A stretch of DNA of 18,849 bases from CALELM01 sp045617105 (GCA_045617105.1 JAZLHW010000028.1:1-18849), one strand, 5' to 3'; positions 11,894 through 18,560 are shown, counted from the first letter of the stretch. Made by a program: numbers and translations. The notes: generated by a model not told the origin, from the sequence alone.

Positions 11894-12247
11894 ATGAAAG
11901 ACCGAATTAAATTCGTCCGCACGAATGCTGGTTTGAGTCAGGAAGATTTTGCGAAAGACTTGAAACTGTCTCGAAATTTCATTTCTTTAATGGAAAATGG
12001 TGCTAGAACCCCGTCAGAGAGAACGATTGACGATATCTGCGCAAGATTTCATGTGAGAAAAGAGTGGCTCGTGAGCGGCGTCGGAGAAATGGAAGATTCC
12101 GCAGGCGGCATGGAGTGGCTGATAGCTAGGCTGATGGACATCGGAGCCGACGATCAGCGTTTTAAATGGTGTGAGGCCCTTGCGAATATGACAGACGAAG
12201 AAGTCGCACAATTCGACAAAATCCTCAATCTGCTGACAAACAGATAA
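11894..12247 (+). CDS. XRE/CI-like phage repressor
   Basis: 117 aa. An N-terminal XRE helix-turn-helix fills residues about 5-60 (RTNAGLSQEDFAKDLKLSRN, then ISLMENGARTPSERTI), followed by VRKEWLVSGVGEM, typical of Bacillota phage repressors. The C-terminal 45 residues are helical and probably dimerise. No LexA-like peptidase domain is present, so induction would need an antirepressor or a host signal rather than self-cleavage. The ATG has AGGAGGTGA 5 nt upstream. It is divergent from the early operon across 150 bp holding both promoters and the operators, and is followed by a terminator. Confidence 0.88.
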   Translation: MKDRIKFVRTNAGLSQEDFAKDLKLSRNFISLMENGARTPSERTIDDICARFHVRKEWLVSGVGEMEDSAGGMEWLIARLMDIGADDQRFKWCEALANMTDEEVAQFDKILNLLTNR

Positions 12248-12251
12248 AAGA

Positions 12252-12290
12252 GAAGACCGGAACCACAAACGGCTCCGGCCTTCTTTTTTT
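12252..12290 (+). terminator. Terminator after the repressor gene
   Basis: The stem GAAG-a-CCGGA-a-CC pairs with GG-c-TCCGG-c-CTTC around ACAAAC and is followed by TTCTTTTTTT. Two opposed A/C mismatches leave an otherwise long stem. It may also stop the leftward 33-aa gene, whose stop codon touches the T-run. Confidence 0.8.
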
Positions 12291-12390
12291 ATTTAGCTCT
12301 AATTTCTGCAACACGGATAAGTATTTTCAAGTCGTCGATTGACAGCTTCTTCGCTAATTCTGCTAGGTATTCTATATAACTTTCCTTCAT
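12289..12390 (-). CDS. Possible 33-aa helical microprotein
   Basis: 33 codons starting MKESYIEYLAELAKKLSIDD and ending RVAEIRAK, an amphipathic helical peptide. The ATG at 12388-12390 has AAAGGA 9 nt upstream, and a good extended -10 lies about 33 bp further up. Its stop sits at the edge of the repressor terminator. The position beside the repressor suggests a small regulator, but this is unproven. Confidence 0.5.
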   Translation of the reverse strand: MKESYIEYLAELAKKLSIDDLKILIRVAEIRAK

Positions 12391-12422
12391 TCAGTCACAT
12401 CCTTTTATTTTGTGTTCGACAT

Positions 12423-12431
12423 ATTATAGCA
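12423..12431 (-). promoter_or_regulatory. Extended -10 promoter for the 33-aa gene
   Basis: On the minus strand TGC-TATAAT (12431-12423), a perfect extended -10 with no good -35. It points at the 33-aa ORF. Confidence 0.5.
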
Positions 12432-12483
12432 CACTTGTTCTAATTTTTCGAGATAGATAATTCACAGATTTTTCATTTTTCTG

Positions 12484-12512
12484 TTGCAATGTGGGAAGCG
12501 TGGTGGTAAAAT
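12484..12512 (+). promoter_or_regulatory. Promoter of the SNIPE-like gene
   Basis: TTGCAA (12484-12489), a 17-bp spacer and TAAAAT (12507-12512). It gives the nuclease gene its own transcription, independent of the repressor transcript, which ends at 12290. Confidence 0.65.
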
Positions 12513-12557
12513 TGCGATTGAAACGACACTGTAGACAATAACAAAAGGAGGTTGCTT

Positions 12558-13985
12558 ATGCCGAAAGAGAAAAAGCCGTTTCCGTGGAGGCGCTTCTGTA
12601 CCATCATCGCCAATATTTCAATGGTGACTTTTGCGCTTTTTATGCTGATTGCGTTTCTTCCGCTGGGACTGGTCAGCGTTGCCGCTGTGGTTCTGTTTAA
12701 TGTCGGAATGAGTAAACAGAAAAAGCAGGACGCTCAAAACGCCGTGCCTCAGCCTGTTGAACTGACAGAGACTCAGGAGGCCAGTGCAAAGCTGAAAGAA
12801 CTCAGAGACGATTATGATTCGCTTTTGCTGGAATACACAGATTTGCAGAGCATAAAAGAGGGTGCGGAGAAGGAAGTCAGAAGCGTTCAGAATGAGGTCA
12901 ATATGGCAAAGCTGGACCTGTTCACCGTCCAGCAGGAGGTTACACTTCAATCCTTCGGACTTTATGAGCCTCACTACGATTTTGCCAGCTCTGACGAGTA
13001 CAAGGAGGAGCTGGCTGATATCCGCAGGAGGCAAAAAGAACTGATTCAGAGCGGGGAGGCTGTCACCGGTTCCTCTGATTGGGCCGTGAATGGCAGTGTT
13101 CAGCAGGGCAGGCGAATGGTCGCTGACATGCAGAAGCTGCTCCTCCGTGCTTATAATGCTGAGTGTGATGACGCAATCGAACACGTTCGTTTTCATAACT
13201 TTGCCGCATATGATAAGAAAATCACGTCCTCCGCAAGTGCAATCTCCAAGCTCGGCAGAATAATGGATATTTCTATTACCGCCTTGTATCAGTCCCTGAA
13301 GCAGGAGGAGCTTCGCCTTGCCTATGAGTATCAGGTCAAGAAGCAGCTCGAAAAGGAAGAGCTGCGAGAACTCCGAGCGAGACAGCGAGAAGAGGCTAAA
13401 GCGGCCAGAGAGCTGGAGGAGCAGAGAAAGAAACTCGAAAAAGAACAGGCTCATTATCAAAACGCTTTGAGCCAGATTGAGGCTCAGATTGAAAAGGCGG
13501 AGAGCGAGGACGAGCTTGAGACGCTTCGTGCAAAGCGTGATTCTCTGGTTGACCAGCTCGATGAGATTGACGGCAACATGAAAAACGTCGATTACAGAGC
13601 CGCAAATCAGAAGGCCGGATATGTCTACATCATTTCCAACATTGGAGCGTTTGGCGAGGGCGTCTATAAAATCGGTATGACACGGCGTCTTGACCCGATG
13701 GATCGTGTCAATGAGCTGGGCGATGCTTCTGTCCCGTTTAATTTTGACGTTCACGCTATGATTTTCACCGATGACGCTCCGAAGCTGGAAACGGCTTTGC
13801 ATAATGCTTTTGCAGATAAGAAGGTTAATTTCGTCAATCAGCGCAGAGAGTTTTTCAGAGTCAGCCTTGACGAAATCAAAAAGGTCGTCCGTGAGAATTA
13901 CGACAAAACGGTTGAGTTTGTGGACATTCCCGCAGCTGAGCAATACAGGGAATCTCTTTTGATGCAGTCTCAACTCGGCGTGTGA
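12558..13985 (+). CDS. SNIPE-like membrane-anchored antiphage nuclease (DUF4041 + GIY-YIG/T5orf172)
   Basis: 475 aa. Residues about 14-50 are hydrophobic and interrupted by LP, so one or two membrane helices anchor the N-terminus. A charged coiled coil follows (about 65-130). Then comes the DUF4041 signature: GLYEPHYDFASSDEYKEELA at about 134-153, and AYNAECDDAIEHVRF through LYQSLKQEELRLAYEYQVKK up to about 262. A second coiled coil runs to about 345. The C-terminus is a GIY-YIG nuclease of T5orf172/MUG113 type: YVYII (about 355), VYKIGMTRR (369-377, YIG motif plus Arg), SVPF, KLETALH (Glu411, His415) and REFF. To my knowledge SNIPE, a bacterial defence protein, has this same order and cuts phage DNA as it is injected. 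The ATG at 12558 has AAAGGAGG 6 nt upstream. It has its own promoter in the lysogeny module, so a lysogen should express it. The domain calls are firm; the defence role is inferred. Confidence 0.85.
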   Translation: MPKEKKPFPWRRFCTIIANISMVTFALFMLIAFLPLGLVSVAAVVLFNVGMSKQKKQDAQNAVPQPVELTETQEASAKLKELRDDYDSLLLEYTDLQSIKEGAEKEVRSVQNEVNMAKLDLFTVQQEVTLQSFGLYEPHYDFASSDEYKEELADIRRRQKELIQSGEAVTGSSDWAVNGSVQQGRRMVADMQKLLLRAYNAECDDAIEHVRFHNFAAYDKKITSSASAISKLGRIMDISITALYQSLKQEELRLAYEYQVKKQLEKEELRELRARQREEAKAARELEEQRKKLEKEQAHYQNALSQIEAQIEKAESEDELETLRAKRDSLVDQLDEIDGNMKNVDYRAANQKAGYVYIISNIGAFGEGVYKIGMTRRLDPMDRVNELGDASVPFNFDVHAMIFTDDAPKLETALHNAFADKKVNFVNQRREFFRVSLDEIKKVVRENYDKTVEFVDIPAAEQYRESLLMQSQLGV

Positions 13986-13993
13986 CACCATAG

Positions 13994-14023
13994 CGCTGGG
14001 CAATGTTTCAAAATTGCCCAGCG
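13994..14023. other. Hairpin between convergent genes
   Basis: CGCTGGGCAA/TTGCCCAGCG, a perfect 10-bp stem around TGTTTCAAAA, between the stops of the SNIPE-like gene and the 67-aa gene. There is no U-run on either strand, so it may protect 3' ends or terminate weakly. Confidence 0.55.
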
Positions 14024-14030
14024 GTCAGCA

Positions 14031-14234
14031 TTAGATTGCGTAACTCATGGCATCGTCGGTCTCAGTCCGTTCGATGAGAGAGCCGGAGATCTCCGTGATT
14101 GCTTCTGCGAGGTCATCGGGATCAAGGTGGGAGACGAGGTGCTTCACGGCGACCTTTGAGACGGTGCGGAGCTGGCGGCGGTTTGCAATGCTGAGGACAT
14201 AGTCCAGAGCGGCGGTTGCGGTTTTGGGATCCAT
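14031..14234 (-). CDS. Hypothetical protein, 67 aa
   Basis: 67-aa helical, acidic-tailed protein starting MDPKTATAALDYVLSIANRR and containing HLVSHLDPDDLAEAITEISG. The ATG at 14232-14234 has AAAGGAG 8 nt upstream and a good promoter behind it (14286-14314). It is a single-gene unit opposed to the lysogeny genes. It lies beside the palindrome array, so it may be regulated by the HTH protein at 14474. The function is unknown. Confidence 0.65.
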   Translation of the reverse strand: MDPKTATAALDYVLSIANRRQLRTVSKVAVKHLVSHLDPDDLAEAITEISGSLIERTETDDAMSYAI

Positions 14235-14285
14235 AGTGGTTTCTCCTTTGTGTTGGTTTTGGGGGATTGCCCCTTGACGACGTTC

Positions 14286-14314
14286 ACTATACCACGCTAT
14301 AAAGTGTTTGTCAG
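14286..14314 (-). promoter_or_regulatory. Promoter of the 67-aa gene
   Basis: On the minus strand CTGACA (14314-14309), a 17-bp spacer and TATAGT (14291-14286) with TGG directly before the -10. The first palindrome of the array lies 20 bp upstream of the -35. Confidence 0.7.
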
Positions 14315-14333
14315 CGTCCGATTAAAGATTTTT

Positions 14334-14454
14334 TGACCGTTTTGATGCGGTCAAAGTTATGTAAAAAATGACCGTTGAAATACGGTCTGTTTTTTCACGC
14401 CGTGACCGTTTGAAATCGGTCAATAAAAAGAAAAAATGACCGCCTGAGCGGTCA
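14334..14454. repeat. Four regularly spaced TGACCG-N-CGGTCA palindromes (operator array)
   Basis: Copies lie at 14334-14353, 14369-14388, 14403-14422 and 14437-14454. Starts are spaced 35, 34 and 34 bp. The first three have TGACCG-N8-CGGTC, and the N8 of copies 2 and 3 shares TTGAAAT. The fourth has longer arms, TGACCGC-N4-GCGGTCA. Copies 2 (plus) and 4 (minus) are followed by T-runs and could also act as weak terminators. The array fills the gap between the divergent 67-aa and HTH genes, so it is most likely the HTH protein's operator. Confidence 0.75.
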
Positions 14455-14473
14455 ATGAAGGAAGGAAACGAAT

Positions 14474-15046
14474 ATGACGGAATTGGAGTTAATGGAGCGG
14501 CAGGAGCGAAAAGGCCGCCTGATCCGTCAGCTGAGGGAGAAGTGCGGATATTCACAGCAGTTTTTATCTGCGTATCTCGGAATCTCTCGCTCAACCCTTC
14601 AAAACGTTGAGGCAGGACTCACCGGCACGAATGACAAGAAATTTTGGAGATTTCTTGATTTGGTTGGTGTGTCCGAGGCTGAGTTTGCCCATATGCTTGA
14701 GGCAGGGGAGAGGGACGTGGACAGCGAGGAGGAGCATATCAACGGCGAGCTGAGGGCCGTTTTGAAGTTCATGCCGCTCCACGTCAAGAAAATTTTACAC
14801 TCAATTTTCTGCCGGGAATGGGGTGGAGATTCAGAGCGCCTGATGGATATCGTGGCCTGTCACCGCGATTTGTCGCTGATGCAGAGACTACGGCACAGCG
14901 AACAGTATGTCGCAGAGTACAAGCTGGATGGGGAAATGGGCATCCTGCGCAATGACGGCCTTGAGCCGCCCGACGTGGAGAGATTGGACCGAGTGAACAA
15001 AGAGAAAGCTCGTGCCGCCCTTGTGAGCGGAAGAGAGGAATATTGA
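14474..15046 (+). CDS. HTH (XRE-like) regulator, 190 aa
   Basis: 190 aa. Residues about 12-65 form an XRE-type helix-turn-helix (LIRQLREKCGYSQQFLSAYL, then GISRSTLQNVEAG). The remaining 120 residues are helical and unfamiliar, with a Cys/His-rich middle and an acidic segment. The ATG at 14474 has GAAGGA 7 nt upstream. The gene sits between a four-copy palindrome array and the integrase gene, with 40 bp to the latter, so it probably regulates itself and the integrase. It could instead be an excision or partition accessory factor. The HTH call is firm; the target is inferred. Confidence 0.75.
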   Translation: MTELELMERQERKGRLIRQLREKCGYSQQFLSAYLGISRSTLQNVEAGLTGTNDKKFWRFLDLVGVSEAEFAHMLEAGERDVDSEEEHINGELRAVLKFMPLHVKKILHSIFCREWGGDSERLMDIVACHRDLSLMQRLRHSEQYVAEYKLDGEMGILRNDGLEPPDVERLDRVNKEKARAALVSGREEY

Positions 15047-15051
15047 AATCT

Positions 15052-15063
15052 CCAAACGTTTGG
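15052..15063. promoter_or_regulatory. 12-bp perfect palindrome before the integrase gene
   Basis: CCAAACGTTTGG lies between the HTH gene stop and the integrase ribosome site. It could be a regulator site or a small hairpin near the ribosome site. A single copy, so support is weak. Confidence 0.35.
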
Positions 15064-15086
15064 AAATTTGAAAGGAGCGTGAGGCA

Positions 15087-16679
15087 ATGAAAAGAGCGGT
15101 GATCTATGCTCGTTTCTCCTCCAACAATCAGAGGGAAGAGAGCATAGACGCACAAATCAGAGCGTGTCGGGAATATGCCGGGGGACACGACATGGCAATC
15201 GTGACCGTATACGCCGACAGAGCCAAAAGCGGCACTACTGCGGAGCGTGAGCAGTTTCAGCAGATGATAGCCGACGCAAAACGGGGAGGCTTTGATACCG
15301 TCCTTGTCCATAAACTGGACAGATTCTCCCGTGACCGCCTTGATATGCTGTTGTACAAGCGGGAGCTGTCCCTGTGTGGCGTGGCGCTGGAGAGCGTTCT
15401 GGAGCGCATAGGCGACGACCCGGAGAGCGTCCTGTTGGAGTCCCTGCTTGCAGGTATGAATGAGTTTTACAGCCGAAACCTTGCCCGTGAGGTTAGGAAG
15501 GGACTGCAAGAAAACGCCTTGAAGGGCATCCATAACGGCGGCATCGTGCCCTTTGGCTTCCGGCTGAATGCAGTCACCAGAAAGCTGGAGATTGAGGAGC
15601 ACGAGGCCGAGGGCGTGAAAATGGCCTTTGACCTGTATCTCTCCGGCGTGGGCTACGGAGGAATCGCCGAGGAGCTGAACGCCGCAGGATACACCACACG
15701 GAGCGGAAAGCCCTTCTCAAAGGCATCGCTTCACGGCCTGTTGATAAACGAAAAGTATTGTGGAAAACTGTATTATGGGAAAATTGCGCCGAAAGACGTA
15801 AGAAAAAAGCGCAATCACCACAAATTCAACGGAAGTTACACTGTGATTGAGGGCGGCTGTCCCGCTATCGTCTCCGAGGCCGTCTTCGAGGCCGCACAGG
15901 AGAAAATCACAGGCCGGAAGAGGGGAAAGAGGTGTGATGCAAAAGTGTGTTGGAAGCTGTCCGGCCTCCTGAAATGTGGAGAGTGCGGAGAGACGATGAT
16001 AGTCAAGCCCAGAACCCGCCGCAAGGCTGACGGGACTGTGTACCGCAACTATTACTACTGCTGTCCCTCAGGCAAAAACTGCGTCGTGAAGTCCATCCCT
16101 AAAGAGCTGCTAGAGGACGAGGTCATCAGAGTTTTGCAGGAGTCAATCCCTGATGAGCTGATACACGATTTGGCACTACAGCTGTCAGCTCCTGCGGGAG
16201 AGTCCGTGAGCTATCAGCGGCAGATTGCCGAGGCTCAGAAAAAGCTGGACAATTTGTCCTCCGCCCTCGCTGGCGGCGCTCCATGGGCGGCAATCGCTCC
16301 GGCATGGAATAGCGCCGACGCAGAAAAACGGCGCTTGGAGGCGCTGGAGGAAAGGGCACGGCGGGAATCTAGCGGCACACTGTCCGTGGAGGAAGCAGAG
16401 GAGTTCCTTCGGCGCTTTGGCGCACTGGCCGCCCTTGACGACGATGGACAGCGGGAAATTTTGCAACGAAATGTGAAAAAAATCACCATCAATCGTGACA
16501 CCGCAGATAGCAGGGCGTGGGCCGTCCAGGTGACTGTAAACCCTCGTAACGCCCCACAGACTGACGCTATCTGTGGGGTATATGGGGGTACAGGTTCGCC
16601 CGTACCAGCATATACCCCGAAAACCACGATTGTGCATGGTGCAATCGTGGTTTCTTTTTTGCTCTGTAGAAAAACATGA
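15087..16679 (+). CDS. int: Large serine integrase
   Basis: 530 aa. The resolvase-type catalytic domain has YARFSSNNQ (nucleophile Ser11) near the N-terminus, ESIDAQ, and the KLDRFSRD motif at about 88-95. The recombinase domain follows (GIHNGGIVPFGFRL, then GGIAEELNAAGYTTRSGKPF). A zinc ribbon comes next (LLKCGECGETM and YYYCCPSGKNC, about 293-330), then a coiled-coil region (about 370-445). The enzyme would recombine attP with a host attB. The ATG at 15087 has AAAGGAG 9 nt upstream. The last 35 or so residues are odd: their codons contain a 44-bp dyad and an intrinsic terminator, and the stop falls after the terminator's T-run. The natural C-terminus may therefore differ between the free and integrated states. 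Confidence 0.92.
   Translation: MKRAVIYARFSSNNQREESIDAQIRACREYAGGHDMAIVTVYADRAKSGTTAEREQFQQMIADAKRGGFDTVLVHKLDRFSRDRLDMLLYKRELSLCGVALESVLERIGDDPESVLLESLLAGMNEFYSRNLAREVRKGLQENALKGIHNGGIVPFGFRLNAVTRKLEIEEHEAEGVKMAFDLYLSGVGYGGIAEELNAAGYTTRSGKPFSKASLHGLLINEKYCGKLYYGKIAPKDVRKKRNHHKFNGSYTVIEGGCPAIVSEAVFEAAQEKITGRKRGKRCDAKVCWKLSGLLKCGECGETMIVKPRTRRKADGTVYRNYYYCCPSGKNCVVKSIPKELLEDEVIRVLQESIPDELIHDLALQLSAPAGESVSYQRQIAEAQKKLDNLSSALAGGAPWAAIAPAWNSADAEKRRLEALEERARRESSGTLSVEEAEEFLRRFGALAALDDDGQREILQRNVKKITINRDTADSRAWAVQVTVNPRNAPQTDAICGVYGGTGSPVPAYTPKTTIVHGAIVVSFLLCRKT
16575..16618. other. Candidate attP of the serine integrase
   Basis: A 44-bp dyad: the left arm GGGGTATATGGGGGTAC (16575-16591) matches the reverse complement of the right arm (16602-16618) at 15 of 17 positions, around the 10-bp centre AGGTTCGCCC. 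Large serine integrase attP sites are about 50-bp quasi-palindromes next to the int gene, and φC31 attP has a similar outline of G/C-rich outer arms. The centre falls at TC (16596-16597), an asymmetric dinucleotide as needed for directional integration. Confidence 0.5.
16621..16660 (+). terminator. Intrinsic terminator inside the integrase reading frame
   Basis: AAACCACGATTG (16621-16632) pairs perfectly with CAATCGTGGTTT (16642-16653) around a 9-nt loop, followed by TTTCTTTTTT (16651-16660). It lies upstream of the integrase stop codon at 16677-16679. Confidence 0.85.
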
Positions 16680-16682
16680 AAG

Positions 16683-16713
16683 AAAGGGCGGTGGATTGTC
16701 TCCACTGCCCTTT
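16683..16713. terminator. Bidirectional terminator between integrase and late genes
   Basis: AAAGGGC-x-GTGGA pairs with TCCAC-x-GCCCTTT. On the plus strand TTTTGTTTTT follows and on the minus strand TCTTTC. It ends the leftward late operon and backs up the integrase terminator. Confidence 0.75.
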
Positions 16714-16718
16714 TGTTT

Positions 16719-16814
16719 TTAGAGTAGCCACTTCAAGATTGCCAGCGCCTGCCCTGCGTATCCTGCGATACGCCCAAGTTGCTGGAGCTTCTGCCCCGGC
16801 TCAGGTGTGGGCAC
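16719..16814 (-). CDS. Possible last late gene: 31-aa amphipathic microprotein
   Basis: 31 codons from GTG (16812-16814): a Pro-rich start, then GQKLQQLGRIAGYAGQALAI and LKWLL, an amphipathic to hydrophobic helix. It overlaps the end of the ferritin-like gene and its TAA lies 5 bp before the late terminator, where a final gene is expected. No strong ribosome site is visible, so coupled translation would be needed. It could act at the membrane; unproven. Confidence 0.4.
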   Translation of the reverse strand: MPTPEPGQKLQQLGRIAGYAGQALAILKWLL

Positions 16815-17067
16815 GGTGAAAGTGGGTTTCCATTGCCTGATACGCCTGTTCGTCGGCAGGAGGGATCTGATAGCCGGAATCAAGGAGCACGTCCCTGAGA
16901 TAACGAGCGTGGGACTCCTCGTCTTGCGCTGCCAGCATGAGAACCTTTGCAGTGTACATCTCGTCAGACTTCACCATTTCGGCGGCGAGAGCGGTTTTTG
17001 CGTTGTAGTCGCCAATCTCTTCCTTCATCAAGCTGTGGAGCTTCTTCTTGTGGTCTTCGGTTAGCAC
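16801..17067 (-). CDS. Ferritin-like helical miniprotein (88 aa)
   Basis: 88 aa, two helices with KEEIGDYNAKTALAAEMVKS and AAQDEESHARYLRDVLLDSG. The E-x2-H pattern (EESH) in a helix resembles ferritin-like metal sites, but only half a four-helix bundle is present, so it would have to dimerise. The GTG start at 17065-17067 has GGAGGTG about 7 nt upstream and overlaps the preceding stop. It lies at the end of the late operon. The function in a phage is unknown. Confidence 0.65.
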   Translation of the reverse strand: MLTEDHKKKLHSLMKEEIGDYNAKTALAAEMVKSDEMYTAKVLMLAAQDEESHARYLRDVLLDSGYQIPPADEQAYQAMETHFHRAHT

Positions 17068-17417
17068 TTCAGTTCACCTCCCGTGATATCGTGGTACAAA
17101 GCACGGATATCGGCGCTGTAGAATGTCAGCTCACCCAGAATCGGCACTTGAACCTTGATGCCGCAATCCGGCATTTGAGGGAGTGCGGCAGAGCAGAGCG
17201 CATCAAGGTCAATGGAGCCTCCATCGCCAACGACACCGAGAGCGGAAACGATAGGGTTTTCAGCCGCCTTACTGACAAGCGTGTCCGCACGGTTGATAGC
17301 GAGGGCAATCGCAGAGCCGACGAGAATCCGCCTCGCGTCGCTGGCTTGCATTTTGTTGGTAATTTCCCGTTCTGCGTATACAGACAGGCCGTTTTTGATT
17401 GCGTCGAGGCTGGTCAT
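17061..17417 (-). CDS. Hypothetical late protein, 118 aa
   Basis: 118 aa starting MTSLDAIKNGLSVYAEREIT with a hydrophobic helix (RRILVGSAIALAINRADTLV) and a β-like C-terminus (CGIKVQVPILGELTFYSADI). The ATG at 17415-17417 has GGAGG 7 nt upstream; an earlier in-frame start lacks one. It sits in a tight late operon. I do not recognise the family; a virion-associated or assembly role is possible. Confidence 0.65.
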   Translation of the reverse strand: MTSLDAIKNGLSVYAEREITNKMQASDARRILVGSAIALAINRADTLVSKAAENPIVSALGVVGDGGSIDLDALCSAALPQMPDCGIKVQVPILGELTFYSADIRALYHDITGGELKC

Positions 17418-17430
17418 GATCAAACCTCCA

Positions 17431-17847
17431 TCAGTTGATTGCCTGAACAGTAGCGAACGCATTACCCAGCGTCAGAGCGGAGGTGGTGGTGATGGCCCAC
17501 TGGAGATAGCTGTCCGCACCGGATGCCGCCTGAACCAGCACAGGCACGTCGAGCGTCAGAGTATGATTTCCCGCGCCGGTGATATCAAGCTTGACGAAAT
17601 CGCCTTGAATCGGTGTGCCGTTAGCGAGGAGCGCCAGAGTTACAGTGGAGGCGGCAGTGTTGACGACAACAGCGGTACAGGCCGTGTTATACCTGCCAGC
17701 ACGCCTCATTTTCACGGCGTTTGCCGTACCGTTCCACGCTGTTTTGTTGTTGGTGTTACAGACCAGAGTGTCAAACGGAATGACGGTGGTGCCGACGGGA
17801 AGGTTGACGGGAGTGGTCAGTGTTCCAACATTTTTCAGCTGAATCAT
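17431..17847 (-). CDS. β-rich late protein, 138 aa (structural candidate)
   Basis: 138 aa starting MIQLKNVGTLTTPVNLPVGT, dominated by β-strands with many Thr, Val and Gly (TACTAVVVNTAASTVTLALL, then NHTLTLDVPVLVQAASGADS). This resembles the jelly-roll/C1q-like surface proteins of phage virions, for example a decoration or fibre tip. The ATG at 17845-17847 has AGGAGGTGA 5 nt upstream; the GTG three codons earlier overlaps that site. The fold is inferred from texture only. Confidence 0.65.
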   Translation of the reverse strand: MIQLKNVGTLTTPVNLPVGTTVIPFDTLVCNTNNKTAWNGTANAVKMRRAGRYNTACTAVVVNTAASTVTLALLANGTPIQGDFVKLDITGAGNHTLTLDVPVLVQAASGADSYLQWAITTTSALTLGNAFATVQAIN

Positions 17848-17862
17848 ATCCGTCACCTCCTA

Positions 17863-18465
17863 TCAGGAGATGGTGGTCCCGCCATTCGGACAGCCGTTAG
17901 CACAGCATTCGGGCTGAGTCCGAACAGCTCCCCAGCCGGGACAGATTGCGTTGTTGGGAATGACGGTGCGGGTCACGCCGTCAAGCTTCCCGCCGATAGC
18001 GGCGATGGAGTTTGCGTTGGCGGAGATAGCGGAGGCGATCTGAGCGTTATTGACCATCTGCTGTGCGTTCCATGCCTCCTGTGCATCGTGGCGCAGGTCC
18101 TCACGGTCGCGGAGGGCGGTGAGCTCATTGTGGTTCTGACGGTAGACCTCAGTCATCTTGACCTCGGTGTTCTGCTCGGAGACGAGAATGGCGTTCTTCT
18201 GACGCTCTGCGTCCAGCTCACGGACGAGACCGAGCTCATAGCGGGTCACGGGGCGATCACCCTCGCAGGAGCCGACACCCAGCATTTTCTCAGCGGCGGC
18301 ATTTGCCACAGCTGCGCCCATGGTGCCGATGTCGGAAGTGCTACCGCCACCAATCAGACCGCCGCCGTGGTCGCTCAGGAGGTTGAGAGCAGTGCCGACG
18401 GTTCCGATGATACCGGTGGCGAGTGCGGCGTTGCCGATGCCCTTGCTTGCATAGTTCATATCCAT
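17863..18465 (-). CDS. Late accessory/structural protein, 200 aa
   Basis: 200 aa. A Gly/Ala-rich N-terminus (GIGNAALATGIIGTVGTALN) is followed by GLIGGG, a long helical middle (TRYELGLVRELDAERQKNAI and onward) and a conserved-looking end (VIPNNAICPGWG, then Cys-rich CCANGCPNGG). I have seen this general layout in hypothetical proteins of gut Clostridia phages; no function is assigned. The ATG at 18463-18465 has AAAGGTGG 7 nt upstream, and a GAGGGG/CCCCTC hairpin lies just before it. It is first in its transcription unit. Confidence 0.65.
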   Translation of the reverse strand: MDMNYASKGIGNAALATGIIGTVGTALNLLSDHGGGLIGGGSTSDIGTMGAAVANAAAEKMLGVGSCEGDRPVTRYELGLVRELDAERQKNAILVSEQNTEVKMTEVYRQNHNELTALRDREDLRHDAQEAWNAQQMVNNAQIASAISANANSIAAIGGKLDGVTRTVIPNNAICPGWGAVRTQPECCANGCPNGGTTIS

Positions 18466-18510
18466 ATATGTTCCACCTTTCTTTGAGGGGTGTCCCCTCT
18501 TGATGGTGAT

Positions 18511-18516
18511 AGTATA
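18511..18516 (-). promoter_or_regulatory. -10 element before the 200-aa gene
   Basis: On the minus strand TATACT with no good -35 at the expected distance. It follows directly after a terminator, so a new transcription unit may begin here. Confidence 0.35.
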
Positions 18517-18519
18517 ACA

Positions 18520-18548
18520 AAAGCCGCACCCGACATGGATGCGGCTTT
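18520..18548. terminator. Bidirectional terminator after the 88-aa late gene
   Basis: AAAGCCGCA/TGCGGCTTT, a perfect 9-bp stem with an 11-nt loop. On the minus strand TTTTGTT follows. It separates the rightmost gene from the 200-aa gene. Confidence 0.75.
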
Positions 18549-18560
18549 CTTACGTTTTTC

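Noticed and set aside
12618..14003. Long open frame on the minus strand opposite the SNIPE-like gene (461 codons)
   Set aside because: It mirrors the codon structure of the plus-strand gene, has no ribosome site, and its translation is a Leu/Ser/Ile-rich shadow without domains.
14334..14454. Palindrome array read as a CRISPR array
   Set aside because: Only four short, diverged repeats with 14-16 bp between them, no cas genes, and a position between divergent promoters; an operator array explains it better.
17212..18486. Long plus-strand open frame (424 codons) across the late genes
   Set aside because: It covers four minus-strand genes that each have ribosome sites and coupled starts; its product is low-complexity and lacks motifs.
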